Shown one piece after another: positions 44,932-53,032 of a DNA stretch of 64,000 nucleotides. Where the stretch lies: assembly GCF_026847645.1 (NCBI RefSeq), contig NZ_JAPSMC010000004.1, positions 1-64,000 of the forward strand. The letters are read 5' to 3'. The position numbers were made by a program, and so were the translations under genes. The DNA is from Anoxybacillus sp. J5B_2022 (GTDB lineage Bacteria > Bacillota > Bacilli > Bacillales > Anoxybacillaceae). The notes beneath the pieces were generated by a model. It ran no database searches. It was not told the DNA's origin and worked only from the letters and a program-made list of their open reading frames with translations. Numbering within the stretch: the first letter of the stretch is position 1; every line of letters starts with the position of its first letter.

Positions 44932-46110
44932 CTATTCCTCCCTTCCATTGCTTCCAAGCAAATACGTAATCGGTTCGTACCGCTTGCTGTAGGCGTCAAT
45001 ATCGCGAATGCCGGCAATATGTTGCAACACGACTTTTTTTCCTTCGCGTCGTTTTTCGTTCGCCAACTGAATCGCCTCGGCAAATCGCTCTTGGCTGAAA
45101 ATGATGCATTCGATGTTCTCTTCCACGTCCATCTCCTGAAGCGCTTCGATTAAGCGGTCAAGGCGGATGCTAAAACCTGTTGCCGGCGCTTTGCACGAAA
45201 ATTTTTCTAACAACTCATCGTAACGCCCGCCGTTTCCGAGCGGAAACCCGACACCGTCTGCATATACTTCAAACAAAATGCCCGTATAGTAGCTCATATG
45301 GCTGACGAGCGTCATATCCATTTTCACGGTATCGGCCACACCAAACAACCGGAGTGCATGCCACAGCGCAGAAAGCTCCTCCACCGCATTGATTCCTTCT
45401 TCGGTATGAACGAGTTCGCGAGCGCTCGAAAGCACTGTATCGTCTCCGCGCAAGTCAAGAAGTTTTAGGAGGCGCTGCTGATCGATCGATGAAAGCGGCA
45501 ACGATTTGACATGGTTGCGATAACCGACGTAATTTTTTTCATATAAAAACCGGCGCAGCACGTTGGCACGTTCTTCGTTCCCTAAAATCTCCAAAAACAA
45601 AGCGTTCACATAGCCAATGTGGCCGACCGCTACTGTAAAACGCTGCAATCCCGTTTGTTCTAAAGCGGCAATCATTAAACGAATCACTTCCGCATCAGCG
45701 GTCACGGTGCCATCACCGATGCACTCAACGCCGATTTGTTCAAACTCTGCCGGACGGCCGCCTTCACGTTGCTGAGCGCGAAACACGTTCGCATGGTACG
45801 CAAGGCGAAGCGGGTTTCCGTTTTGATAAAGTCTTGATGCTGCTAATCGGGCAATCGGTGCGGTCATATCAGGACGCAACACAAGCGTATGCCCTTGTTG
45901 ATCCAAAAGTTTAAACAATCGATGGTCGGCAATGGCTGAAGCCGAACCAACCGTTTCGTAATATTCCAATGTCGGCGTTTCAATAAACTCGTACCCCCAT
46001 TGTTCAATTTCGTTCGTCATCGCTTGACGGACACGCTTTTTGACTTTATATAAAAACGGCAATGTATCGCGCATGCCGAGCGGTTTTTCAAACATAAACA
46101 ACTTTGACAT
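44932..46110 (-). CDS. hisZ: ATP phosphoribosyltransferase regulatory subunit HisZ
   Basis: 392 residues from ATG 46110, with AAGGACG upstream. HisRS-like fold (LRPDMTAPIARLAASRL, EFEQIGVECIG, GGRYDELLEKF) but without tRNA-synthetase anticodon domain. First gene of the operon; forms the hetero-octamer with short HisG. Confidence 0.94.
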   Translation of the reverse strand: MSKLFMFEKPLGMRDTLPFLYKVKKRVRQAMTNEIEQWGYEFIETPTLEYYETVGSASAIADHRLFKLLDQQGHTLVLRPDMTAPIARLAASRLYQNGNPLRLAYHANVFRAQQREGGRPAEFEQIGVECIGDGTVTADAEVIRLMIAALEQTGLQRFTVAVGHIGYVNALFLEILGNEERANVLRRFLYEKNYVGYRNHVKSLPLSSIDQQRLLKLLDLRGDDTVLSSARELVHTEEGINAVEELSALWHALRLFGVADTVKMDMTLVSHMSYYTGILFEVYADGVGFPLGNGGRYDELLEKFSCKAPATGFSIRLDRLIEALQEMDVEENIECIIFSQERFAEAIQLANEKRREGKKVVLQHIAGIRDIDAYSKRYEPITYLLGSNGREE

Positions 46111-46173
46111 GATCACACGTCCTTTTTTCGATACTTTAGTTTGCTAATATGGTAGAGAAGTGAAGTTATTTGT

Positions 46174-46202
46174 AGTTTACTCCTTTGCGGCCGCAGCGTC
46201 AA
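46174..46202 (-). promoter_or_regulatory. his operon promoter
   Basis: TTGACG (46197-46202), 17-bp spacer, TAAACT (46174-46179) on the minus strand, about 65 bases before hisZ. The leader is too short for a T-box. Upstream (46230-46264) is a GGGCAAG/CTTGCCC inverted repeat; otherwise the 330-bp gap to 46445 holds only the repeat at 46369. Confidence 0.65.
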
Positions 46203-46368
46203 GGGGGAACGTCGCCTAAACAATGAAACGGGCAAGACTGCCGCCAAAAAAACAGCACTTGCCCGCCTCTATCCACTTTCTCTATAACCCCATATAAATG
46301 TTTGATATGTTTGGTAAATTCCTATCATCCTTATAAGACTTTTTTAAGTTTTCCATTCGCATGGTCGA

Positions 46369-46401
46369 TTGGTTCTTCACCAAAAGCTGTACTTGATTTT
46401 T
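46369..46401. repeat. 33-bp direct repeat, copy 1
   Basis: Matches 47758-47790 at 29 of 33 positions (core TTCACCAAAAG, then TGTACTTGA). Possible insertion-sequence end; same orientation as copy 2. Confidence 0.6.
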
Positions 46402-46444
46402 CCGCAACACTGTCCTTCTAAAAAAGAACAGACAAAATGATAAG

Positions 46445-47035
46445 CTATTCCTTGAATCTCAAATTGTTCGTAAAACGAGATAAATCAATATTCCTTTTAA
46501 TTGAAGGAATAGTTATCCGATATATCAGGTAACCAAATTGTCCTCCCAATGTGTTCAATATCACATCATCGACATCTACTGCTTTATAATGATAATTTAA
46601 TATCAAAGAAATTAAGAACTGCATAGATTCAATCATTAATGAGCATAAACAAACGATGAAAGATACTCTTTTAAAGCTATTCATTCTATAAAATAAAAGT
46701 GGTAGATATATTCCTAAAGGAAGCAACAACAAAAAGTTGCCCCCTATTTGTACGAAACTTGTTCCAAGTGAGTGTAACGATAATATCTTTGCAATAGACA
46801 AAAAAGGAACGAAATTCATTGAACTCTCGATATTACTTATTTTTAAGTCATGTAACAACTCCTTTTGGAAGGGAATGGGGAACAAGGTAATACCAATAAC
46901 AACAACAACATGAATGTAAAAGATAACAAAAATTAAACTTTTTGAAAGTGGTATATTTTTACGATTTCTTTTAATAAGCAAAACAAATAAAGGAATAAAA
47001 AACAGGAAAACTATTGGGATATCAAAGGTTAACAA
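46445..47035 (-). CDS. VanZ-like membrane protein
   Basis: 196 residues with five hydrophobic segments and the VanZ pattern: NFVPFLSI in an extracytoplasmic loop, GGNFLLLLPLGIYLPLL, ESMQFL and VDVDDVILNTLGGQFGYLIY. The family is linked to glycopeptide tolerance and membrane-lipid effects but biochemically undefined. AT-rich and absent from this place in B. subtilis, so probably acquired. Confidence 0.88.
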   Translation of the reverse strand: MLTFDIPIVFLFFIPLFVLLIKRNRKNIPLSKSLIFVIFYIHVVVVIGITLFPIPFQKELLHDLKISNIESSMNFVPFLSIAKILSLHSLGTSFVQIGGNFLLLLPLGIYLPLLFYRMNSFKRVSFIVCLCSLMIESMQFLISLILNYHYKAVDVDDVILNTLGGQFGYLIYRITIPSIKRNIDLSRFTNNLRFKE

Positions 47036-47127
47036 ACAACTTCCCCCTAAACATCGTTTTTATTTTATCACGAGTGTTGATTATCCATTATTTTACTAAA
47101 AAACACAGAATCATATGACTGAACACA

Positions 47128-47268
47128 AGCTTTTCTGCCTCTTCCCTCGAACAAGAAGGCCGGCGGGCAAATGACATTTGCCCGCAAAGCGTTCATTGTT
47201 CGAGGAGGGCATGCGTACAGCATGCCCAGTCGGCAAGCGAACCGCTTGCCGACTACGGCAGAAAAGCT
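47128..47268. repeat. Cloverleaf-like inverted-repeat element (four perfect stems)
   Basis: Outer stem AGCTTTTCTGCC/GGCAGAAAAGCT (47128-47139, 47257-47268) closes three arms. Arm 1: CCTCGAACAA/TTGTTCGAGG (47145-47154, 47196-47205) enclosing GCGGGCAAAT-gac-ATTTGCCCGC (47163-47185). Arm 2: GGGCATGC/GCATGCCC (47207-47227). Arm 3: a 12-bp stem with AAC loop (47228-47254). All stems are perfect. No ORF, not a tRNA. Either strand could be functional. Confidence 0.8.
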
Positions 47269-47317
47269 AGGAATAGAGCGATGTCAACTGGTTTTTAATG
47301 GTTAATCAACACGCCTG

Positions 47318-47728
47318 TTATTTTATATATAATTTGGAACCGGATTGACTCTTAACATATGTGCCATCTGATGTTTTAGATAGTTTTATATAATAGTCAC
47401 CTTCTCCTACATTACTCCAAGTAATCGTTTTATTTCCCGAGCGGGGAGCTTTATTAGAGCCAATATAATCATCCGACCAAAATCCATCTCTATATAGGGC
47501 TACGTTAAATGTATCTGTAGTGTCAAAAGTATTATTACAATTGTAATCACGACACGCTACCGAGTAAAACACTCCGACTAAATCTTTACCACCTGTGAAA
47601 CTTCTTGTTTGACCTGTTAAACCTGTTTCAAAAAAGTAAGATATAGAATAACTACTTCCTGCGGCCAAAGCTATTGTGGGTAGCACTAGTAATAAACTAA
47701 GTGCAATTGGCGAAAATAGTTTTTTCAT
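47318..47728 (-). CDS. Small secreted beta-rich protein, unrecognised
   Basis: 136 residues: signal peptide 1-22 (KKLFSPIALSLLLVLPTIALA, cleavage after ALAA likely), then a domain with two Cys (VACRDYNCNN) that could form a disulfide, and a beta-sandwich-like C-terminus (ITWSNVGEGDYYIKLSKTSDGTY). AAAAGGAG precedes ATG. Probably exported. Part of the 46.4-48.1 kb accessory island. Confidence 0.75.
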   Translation of the reverse strand: MKKLFSPIALSLLLVLPTIALAAGSSYSISYFFETGLTGQTRSFTGGKDLVGVFYSVACRDYNCNNTFDTTDTFNVALYRDGFWSDDYIGSNKAPRSGNKTITWSNVGEGDYYIKLSKTSDGTYVKSQSGSKLYIK

Positions 47729-47757
47729 ATACTCTCATCTCCTTTTAATCAATTTAT

Positions 47758-47790
47758 TTGGTTCATCACCGAAAGATGTACTTGACTTTT
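47758..47790. repeat. 33-bp direct repeat, copy 2
   Basis: Second copy of the 46369-46401 repeat. A shorter echo (TGTCACCAAAAG) occurs near 47991-48002. The stretch 47791-48050 is very AT-rich; its 85-codon plus-strand frame has no RBS and is not called as a gene. Confidence 0.6.
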
Positions 47791-48054
47791 AAAGTAAATT
47801 ATGATATCGACATTATTCAAATAAGACGAATGGTAAAAAATGAAAAAAATGATCGTTTTAATTTTACGTATCATGAACATTTTTCTTTGTCAAGTACATT
47901 TTGTGGTGAAGAGCCATTTATTTCTATTAAAAGAAATATTTATATAAATTATAAAAACAAAAAAAAAATAGAATCAACACTTTTTTGTCCTGTCACCAAA
48001 AGTTTAATACTTTAACCATTGGTGCTATATAAATACAACTGGGAGGTTTAACTT

Positions 48055-48165
48055 ATGGCTGACGAAAAAGCAGACTCTCTATTTTTTCGATTCTTTTGTT
48101 TCCTATTTCCCGAAATGAAAAAACGCCTCCCGCTTAATTGGAAGGCGGTTCGTTTATGCGGATGA
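48055..48165 (+). CDS. Possible 36-codon small protein
   Basis: ATG preceded by GGGAGG at 7 bases; encodes MADEKADSLFFRFFCFLF then a basic end. It runs through the yvoF terminator and into the yvoF 3' end on the opposite strand, which weakens the case. Could be a truncated leftover. Confidence 0.25.
   Translation: MADEKADSLFFRFFCFLFPEMKKRLPLNWKAVRLCG
48117..48148 (-). terminator. Terminator of the hprK-yvoF operon
   Basis: Minus-strand GCCTTCC-N8-GGGAGGC followed by TTTTTT, overlapping the end of yvoF. Confidence 0.75.
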
Positions 48166-48631
48166 CGCGCATCGGATTGCCGGCTACGAAAGCGCCGGCC
48201 GGTACGTCTTTATGAACGAGCGTGCCAGCGCCGACAACCGCCCGGTCCCCGATCGTCACGCCGGGCAAAATCGTCGTATTCGCACCGATCATCACTTCAT
48301 CCCCGATGACGACCGGACCGAGCCGATACTCGTCAATTAAATATTCGTGCGCCAAAATCGTCGTATTATAACCGATAATCGAGTTGCGGCCGATCTTAAT
48401 TTTTTCCGGAAACATAATATCCGGCATGACCATAAAAGCAAGCGCTGTTTTTTCGCCGATTTTCATGCCTAAAAACGTGCGATACAGCCAATTTTTCAGC
48501 GGCATAAACGGCGTATAGCGCCCGATTTGAATGACGATCACATTTTTAAACACTTTCCAAAAGGAAACCGTCCGGTAAATTTGCCAAAGCGAATTCGCGC
48601 CGGATACCGGATATTTCGTCGTTCGTCTCAA
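48134..48631 (-). CDS. yvoF: Hexapeptide-repeat acyltransferase YvoF
   Basis: 165 residues with left-handed beta-helix repeats ([53 protein letters not shown]) and a VAGNPMRVI end. Putative O-acetyltransferase, substrate unknown. Overlaps ppaX by 4 bases. Confidence 0.9.
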   Translation of the reverse strand: MRRTTKYPVSGANSLWQIYRTVSFWKVFKNVIVIQIGRYTPFMPLKNWLYRTFLGMKIGEKTALAFMVMPDIMFPEKIKIGRNSIIGYNTTILAHEYLIDEYRLGPVVIGDEVMIGANTTILPGVTIGDRAVVGAGTLVHKDVPAGAFVAGNPMRVIRINEPPSN

Positions 48632-49275
48632 ACTGATTCCACCCCTACAATGCGCAGTAAATCGCTCATTTTTTCGAGCATAAAATCCGGTTCGTACTTC
48701 TCTAAATATTCCCGTCCTTTAATCGTCCATGCCACGCCGGCTGTTTTCGTTCCCGCTTGTTTTCCCGCTAAAATATCGTGATAATTATCGCCGACCATTA
48801 TCGCTTCCTCCGGCTTGGAGTCCAACAGCTCGAGCGCCTTTAAAATCGGCTCTGGATGCGGCTTAGCGTTTTTTACATCATCGAGTCCGACGACGCAATG
48901 AAAAAACGGATCGAGCTTCGTTCGCTTTAATCCCATGATCGCCGTCGCATTGATTTTCGTCGTCACGACCCCTAAGCGAAATCCGTTACGATACAACGCT
49001 TCAATCGTTTCATACACCGTTTCGTATTCCCTCACCAGTGCATCGTGCTGCGCATGATTAAAGGCGCGATACGTTGCGATCATTTCTTGCACGCGCGCCT
49101 CATCCAGTGCGGCAAACGTATCATAAAGCGGCGGGCCGATAAACGGCAACACGTCTTCCCGCTTATATTTTCCAGGATAGTACGTTTCTAACGTATGCAA
49201 AAACGATTGAATAATGAGTTCGTTTGTATCGATTAACGTGCCATCTAAATCAAATAAAATCGTGCGAATATTCAT
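48628..49275 (-). CDS. ppaX: Pyrophosphatase PpaX
   Basis: 215 residues from ATG 49275. HAD motifs: [11 protein letters not shown] (I), GVVTTKIN (II), [16 protein letters not shown] (IV). Hydrolyses pyrophosphate released when HprK/P dephosphorylates P-Ser-HPr; hprK is in the same operon. Confidence 0.94.
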   Translation of the reverse strand: MNIRTILFDLDGTLIDTNELIIQSFLHTLETYYPGKYKREDVLPFIGPPLYDTFAALDEARVQEMIATYRAFNHAQHDALVREYETVYETIEALYRNGFRLGVVTTKINATAIMGLKRTKLDPFFHCVVGLDDVKNAKPHPEPILKALELLDSKPEEAIMVGDNYHDILAGKQAGTKTAGVAWTIKGREYLEKYEPDFMLEKMSDLLRIVGVESV

Positions 49276-50210
49276 CAGACAGCTTCCTTTCTTCTCGTTT
49301 GTACAATGCGATTCCAAGTGAAGCTAGCGGCAACCGTCAATATAATAGCCGTTGTGAGGCGAATGAGCAACAGCGGCCATACCGGAATGCCGAGCGGCAC
49401 GAACAATAACGTGTCTTCGACAACAGCATGACAAGCGGAAAGAAAAAGGAACGCGAGCGTGACATCTTTTTTCGATACGCCGTCTTCTTTTACCGCTTGA
49501 ATCATCACTCCTGCTCCATACGCCAGCCCGAATAAAAGCCCTGCCGCCAACGTCATCGACGTATTTTCTTTCATTCCAAGCGCTTTCGTGACTGGAGCCA
49601 TCCAGCGAGAGAATACGTCAAGCCATTTCAAATCTTTTAGCATTTGAATGCCGACCATTAATGGAATGACGATCATCGCTAATTGAACGATACCAACAAA
49701 CGCTTTTTGAACACCAGCGAGAATGACATCGCTCCAACTCGTGAATTGTTCTCCTGAATTAGAAATAAAGCCGTACTGGGCGATGTCGTTCCCGCCCTGC
49801 CAAGCAAGATGAATGAAAAAAGCGGAGACGATCGCTAAGCTTACACGAACAGCTACGGCTAACACGACGTTGACTCCGACTTTCCCCGCAACAGTCACTT
49901 CAACAAGCAAATTGTGCGAAAACGAAAGCATGACAGCCAAAATCAACACTTCTTTCACCGTCAAATGGAGCGTCAAGATCGCGCCGATTCCAGCATATAA
50001 ATTCAAAAAATTCCCAAGTACAAGCGGAATCGCCGCATCGCCGGGCAAGCCGATCCATTTCATCAATGGAGTAACAAACCGAATGAGCCACTGCAAAATC
50101 GGCGTATGCTGCAACAGCGATACGATTAACGTAACTGGGAAAATGATTTTACCAAGCGTCCACGTCGTTTTGGCCCCCACAGCCAACCCTTTTTTGATCG
50201 TCCCCAACAA
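49275..50210 (-). CDS. yvoD: Nucleoside-recognition domain membrane protein YvoD
   Basis: 311 residues from TTG 50210 (AAGGAG 9 bases upstream, after the lgt stop). Six or more membrane helices with two Gate/nucleoside-recognition-like blocks ([34 protein letters not shown]). Role unknown, conserved between lgt and ppaX. Confidence 0.85.
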   Translation of the reverse strand: MLGTIKKGLAVGAKTTWTLGKIIFPVTLIVSLLQHTPILQWLIRFVTPLMKWIGLPGDAAIPLVLGNFLNLYAGIGAILTLHLTVKEVLILAVMLSFSHNLLVEVTVAGKVGVNVVLAVAVRVSLAIVSAFFIHLAWQGGNDIAQYGFISNSGEQFTSWSDVILAGVQKAFVGIVQLAMIVIPLMVGIQMLKDLKWLDVFSRWMAPVTKALGMKENTSMTLAAGLLFGLAYGAGVMIQAVKEDGVSKKDVTLAFLFLSACHAVVEDTLLFVPLGIPVWPLLLIRLTTAIILTVAASFTWNRIVQTRRKEAV

Positions 50211-50227
50211 CCTCGTTCTCTCCTTTT

Positions 50228-51040
50228 CTAGTCTAAATAACGCGCCTCCGCTAATCCTTTTGCTCTTCGGACAATCCAAATGCTTACTGCAAGCAAAATC
50301 AACGAAATCGACATCACTTGGGCGATGCGAAGATGGGCTGTTAACATTAAACTATCCGTCCGCATACCTTCGATAAAAAAGCGGCCGATCGAATACCAAA
50401 TAAGGTAGCTTAAAAACAGTTCCCCGCGCCGTAAATTGACGCGACGGAGCATCAAAAGTAACAAAAATCCAATAAAATTCCAAATGGATTCGTATAAAAA
50501 CGTCGGGTGGTAATATTGACCGTTAATATACATTTGATTAATAATAAATTCCGGCAAATGCAAGCTTTCAAGAAACTCCCTCGTCACCGGTCCGCCGTGC
50601 GCCTCTTGATTCATAAAGTTTCCCCAACGGCCGATCGCCTGCCCTAAAATAATGCTCGGTGCGGCAATGTCGGCCAGCTTCCAAAACGACAATCCGCGCC
50701 GCTTCGCAAACACAATTCCCGTGATGATCGCTCCAATTAATCCGCCGTGAATCGCCAGCCCACCTTCCCAAATTTTCGGAATTTCAGAAAGATGTTTCGA
50801 ATAGTAATCCCATTCAAAAATGACGTAATACGTACGCGCGCAAACAATCGCAATCGGCACTGCCAACAAAACAAGATCAACGAACGTTTCTTTGGATAAT
50901 CCGCGCTTGACGGCTTCTCTTGTGGCAAGCCACAATCCAAGCAGCACCCCTGTTCCGATAATCACCCCATACCAATAAATTGTAATCGGACCGAGATGTA
51001 AAAATACGCGATCTAATGGCTGAATTGATGTATCCAACAA
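50228..51040 (-). CDS. lgt: Prolipoprotein diacylglyceryl transferase
   Basis: 270 residues, seven-helix membrane enzyme with the Lgt signature [14 protein letters not shown] and [12 protein letters not shown]. Adds diacylglycerol to lipobox cysteines. AGGAGGAG precedes ATG. Confidence 0.96.
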   Translation of the reverse strand: MLDTSIQPLDRVFLHLGPITIYWYGVIIGTGVLLGLWLATREAVKRGLSKETFVDLVLLAVPIAIVCARTYYVIFEWDYYSKHLSEIPKIWEGGLAIHGGLIGAIITGIVFAKRRGLSFWKLADIAAPSIILGQAIGRWGNFMNQEAHGGPVTREFLESLHLPEFIINQMYINGQYYHPTFLYESIWNFIGFLLLLMLRRVNLRRGELFLSYLIWYSIGRFFIEGMRTDSLMLTAHLRIAQVMSISLILLAVSIWIVRRAKGLAEARYLD

Positions 51041-51054
51041 TATCTCCTCCTCGC

Positions 51055-51990
51055 TTATTCGTAATCATGCTCTCCGTCTTCGATCGCATCGGTTAAACGC
51101 GCAGAAAATTCTTCCGCTGCGTTGACTCCCATTCGCTTCAATCGGAAGTTCATCGCTGCTACTTCAATGATGACCGCTAAATTTCTCCCAGGTCTTACAG
51201 GAATCGTCAGCTTTGTAATTTCCGTATCAATGATTTTCACTTTTTCCTCTTCTAAACCTAAACGGTCGTATTGTTTGTTCGGGTCCCATAGCTCTAAATC
51301 GACGACTAACGAAATGCGTTTATGCGTCCGGACCGCTCCGGCACCAAACAATGTCATCATATTAATAATGCCTAACCCGCGAATTTCCAGCAGATGTTCA
51401 ATGAGTTCTGGCGCGCTTCCGACGAGAACCCCTTCATCTTCTTGACGAATTTCGACGCAATCATCCGCGACAAGCCGGTGCCCACGTTTGACTAATTCAA
51501 GCGCTGTTTCACTTTTCCCAACTCCGCTTTTTCCGGTAATCAATACACCGACCCCGTACACATCAACTAATACGCCGTGCACAGCGGTCGTTGGCGCCAG
51601 CTTGCTTTCTAAAAAATTTGTGAGCCGGCTTGAAAGGCGTGTCGTTTTCATCGTCGAACGCATGACAGGAACAGAATGGCGCTCAGATGCCTCGATTAAT
51701 TCTTGAGGAACATCGAGCCCGCGCGATACAATAATGCCTGGCGTAATATCGGTACAAAGCTTTTCCATGCGAATTTTCTTTTCACGCGGATTTAATTTTT
51801 CAAAAAAAGAAAGCTCCGTTTTTCCTAACAATTGAATCCGCTCCGCCGGATAATAAGCGAAATACCCCGCCATTTCAATGCCCGGGCGCGACAAATCGCT
51901 CGTTGTAATCGGACGATGCACTCCTTCCGCCCCGCTAATTAATTCGAGCTGGAACTTTTCGATCAAATCTTTTGTCCGCACTTTTGGCAT
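51055..51990 (-). CDS. hprK: HPr(Ser) kinase/phosphorylase
   Basis: 311 residues. Walker [20 protein letters not shown] (about 153-171), the HprK signature [19 protein letters not shown], and a C-terminal [13 protein letters not shown]. Phosphorylates Ser46 of HPr and of Crh, whose gene is also here. First gene of its operon. Confidence 0.97.
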   Translation of the reverse strand: MPKVRTKDLIEKFQLELISGAEGVHRPITTSDLSRPGIEMAGYFAYYPAERIQLLGKTELSFFEKLNPREKKIRMEKLCTDITPGIIVSRGLDVPQELIEASERHSVPVMRSTMKTTRLSSRLTNFLESKLAPTTAVHGVLVDVYGVGVLITGKSGVGKSETALELVKRGHRLVADDCVEIRQEDEGVLVGSAPELIEHLLEIRGLGIINMMTLFGAGAVRTHKRISLVVDLELWDPNKQYDRLGLEEEKVKIIDTEITKLTIPVRPGRNLAVIIEVAAMNFRLKRMGVNAAEEFSARLTDAIEDGEHDYE

Positions 51991-52014
51991 CCAAATCCCT
52001 CCTTTGCTTTTTCC

Positions 52015-52043
52015 ATTTTAACACTTTTTGAGACGCGTGTGAA
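52015..52043 (-). promoter_or_regulatory. hprK operon promoter
   Basis: TTCACA (52038-52043), 17-bp spacer, TAAAAT (52015-52020) on the minus strand, just after the yvlD terminator. Confidence 0.6.
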
Positions 52044-52077
52044 AAAAGAAAACGTTCACGCACATGCGGAACGTTTT
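52042..52077 (-). terminator. Terminator after yvlD
   Basis: AAAACGTTC-N11-GAACGTTTT followed by CTTTTTTC on the minus strand; overlaps the yvlD stop. Confidence 0.75.
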
Positions 52078-52420
52078 AATCTTGATCGCTGATCGCATCA
52101 ATCACGACGTGGAATAGAGAAAGGGCTAATGAAGCGAATAAGGCGGCGCCAAACCCATCAATCGTAAACAAGTCTCCCATCAACCATGACGTTAGTAAAA
52201 GGGTCAACGCATTAATCACAAATAGAAATAATCCGAACGTCAAAATCGTCACAGGGAGCGTCAGCAAAATTAAAACCGGCTTCACTACGATATTTAGTAG
52301 CGACAGCAAGAAACTAGCCAAAAGCGCGGCACCGATGCCCGACAGATGAATCGAATGAAAGTAACCCGCCAGCGCCATTAGCAGCACAGCGTTGACAATA
52401 ATATGCGCCAACCACTTCAT
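52076..52420 (-). CDS. yvlD: YvlD, phage-holin-IV-like membrane protein
   Basis: 114 residues, four membrane helices (LLNIVVKPVLILLTLPVTILTFGLFLFVINALTLLLTSW pattern across segments). Similar to B. subtilis YvlD of the envelope-stress yvlABCD operon. Overlaps yvlC by 4 bases. Confidence 0.9.
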   Translation of the reverse strand: MKWLAHIIVNAVLLMALAGYFHSIHLSGIGAALLASFLLSLLNIVVKPVLILLTLPVTILTFGLFLFVINALTLLLTSWLMGDLFTIDGFGAALFASLALSLFHVVIDAISDQD

Positions 52421-52614
52421 GACTCCATCCCCTCATTCGGTATGACAAAAACGGCCAGCACGTATAACAAGGCAAACGGCATTACACCAGTGAGGAGAAG
52501 AAGGGCGATAAAAATCAGCCGAACAACGGCGGCATCCATTTGCACATATTGGGCAATGCCGCTTAATACTCCGGCGAACATCCGGTCATGCAACGGACGA
52601 ACTAATTTTTTCAT
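52417..52614 (-). CDS. yvlC: PspC-domain protein YvlC
   Basis: 65 residues, PspC pattern LHDRMFAGVLSGIAQYVQMDAAVVRLIFIALLL and a single membrane hairpin. Membrane-stress sensor family. Confidence 0.9.
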   Translation of the reverse strand: MKKLVRPLHDRMFAGVLSGIAQYVQMDAAVVRLIFIALLLLTGVMPFALLYVLAVFVIPNEGMES

Positions 52615-52940
52615 TGGTAATTTCCTCCTGGTTCTTGCAATACTTTAATTCCTTTTATAATGTTCCAAATTGCGACGATGACATGCGCAATTCCTCCGCC
52701 AATCATTCCAAAAAGCCACCAAGCGAAAAAGGTGTCGTTTTCACTCATTCCAAGGACGATGACCATAATCGCACTAAAGGCAAAGAGGACGATTGGAATG
52801 CAATGCGAAAGCAACGATGTTCTCGCATGCCGCTTTACTCGCTCATGTTTCGTGACAAAATAGACGATAATCGGGAATAAAAATGGAGCAAACAAGACAC
52901 TAAAATAACATAATGCCGCTACTAATTTATTTCCTTCCAT
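52611..52940 (-). CDS. yvlA: DUF4870-family membrane protein (YvlA-like)
   Basis: 109 residues from ATG 52940, with AAAGGAG upstream. Four helices, NKLVAALCYFSVLFAPFLFPIIVYFV and GGGIAHVIVAIWNIIKGIKV. In B. subtilis a DUF4097 gene (yvlB) lies between the yvlA and yvlC homologues; here yvlA directly overlaps yvlC, so yvlB is missing. Confidence 0.82.
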   Translation of the reverse strand: MEGNKLVAALCYFSVLFAPFLFPIIVYFVTKHERVKRHARTSLLSHCIPIVLFAFSAIMVIVLGMSENDTFFAWWLFGMIGGGIAHVIVAIWNIIKGIKVLQEPGGNYQ

Positions 52941-53003
52941 TATTTCCAACTCCTTTCTTTTTACTTATACATACGATGCACGTTCATAAAAGTTTCAATC
53001 ATA

Positions 53004-53032
53004 TAAAAAACGCCGAGCATTATACGCTCGGC
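53004..53032 (-). terminator. uvrBA terminator
   Basis: GCCGAGC-N7-GCTCGGC then six T on the minus strand, overlapping the uvrA stop. Confidence 0.85.

Noticed and set aside
46120-46260. T-box leader for the his operon
   Set aside because: Promoter to hisZ distance is only about 65 bases and no specifier or T-box motif is visible.
47758-48015. 85-codon plus-strand frame
   Set aside because: Begins inside a direct repeat, has no RBS, very AT-rich, no recognisable domain.
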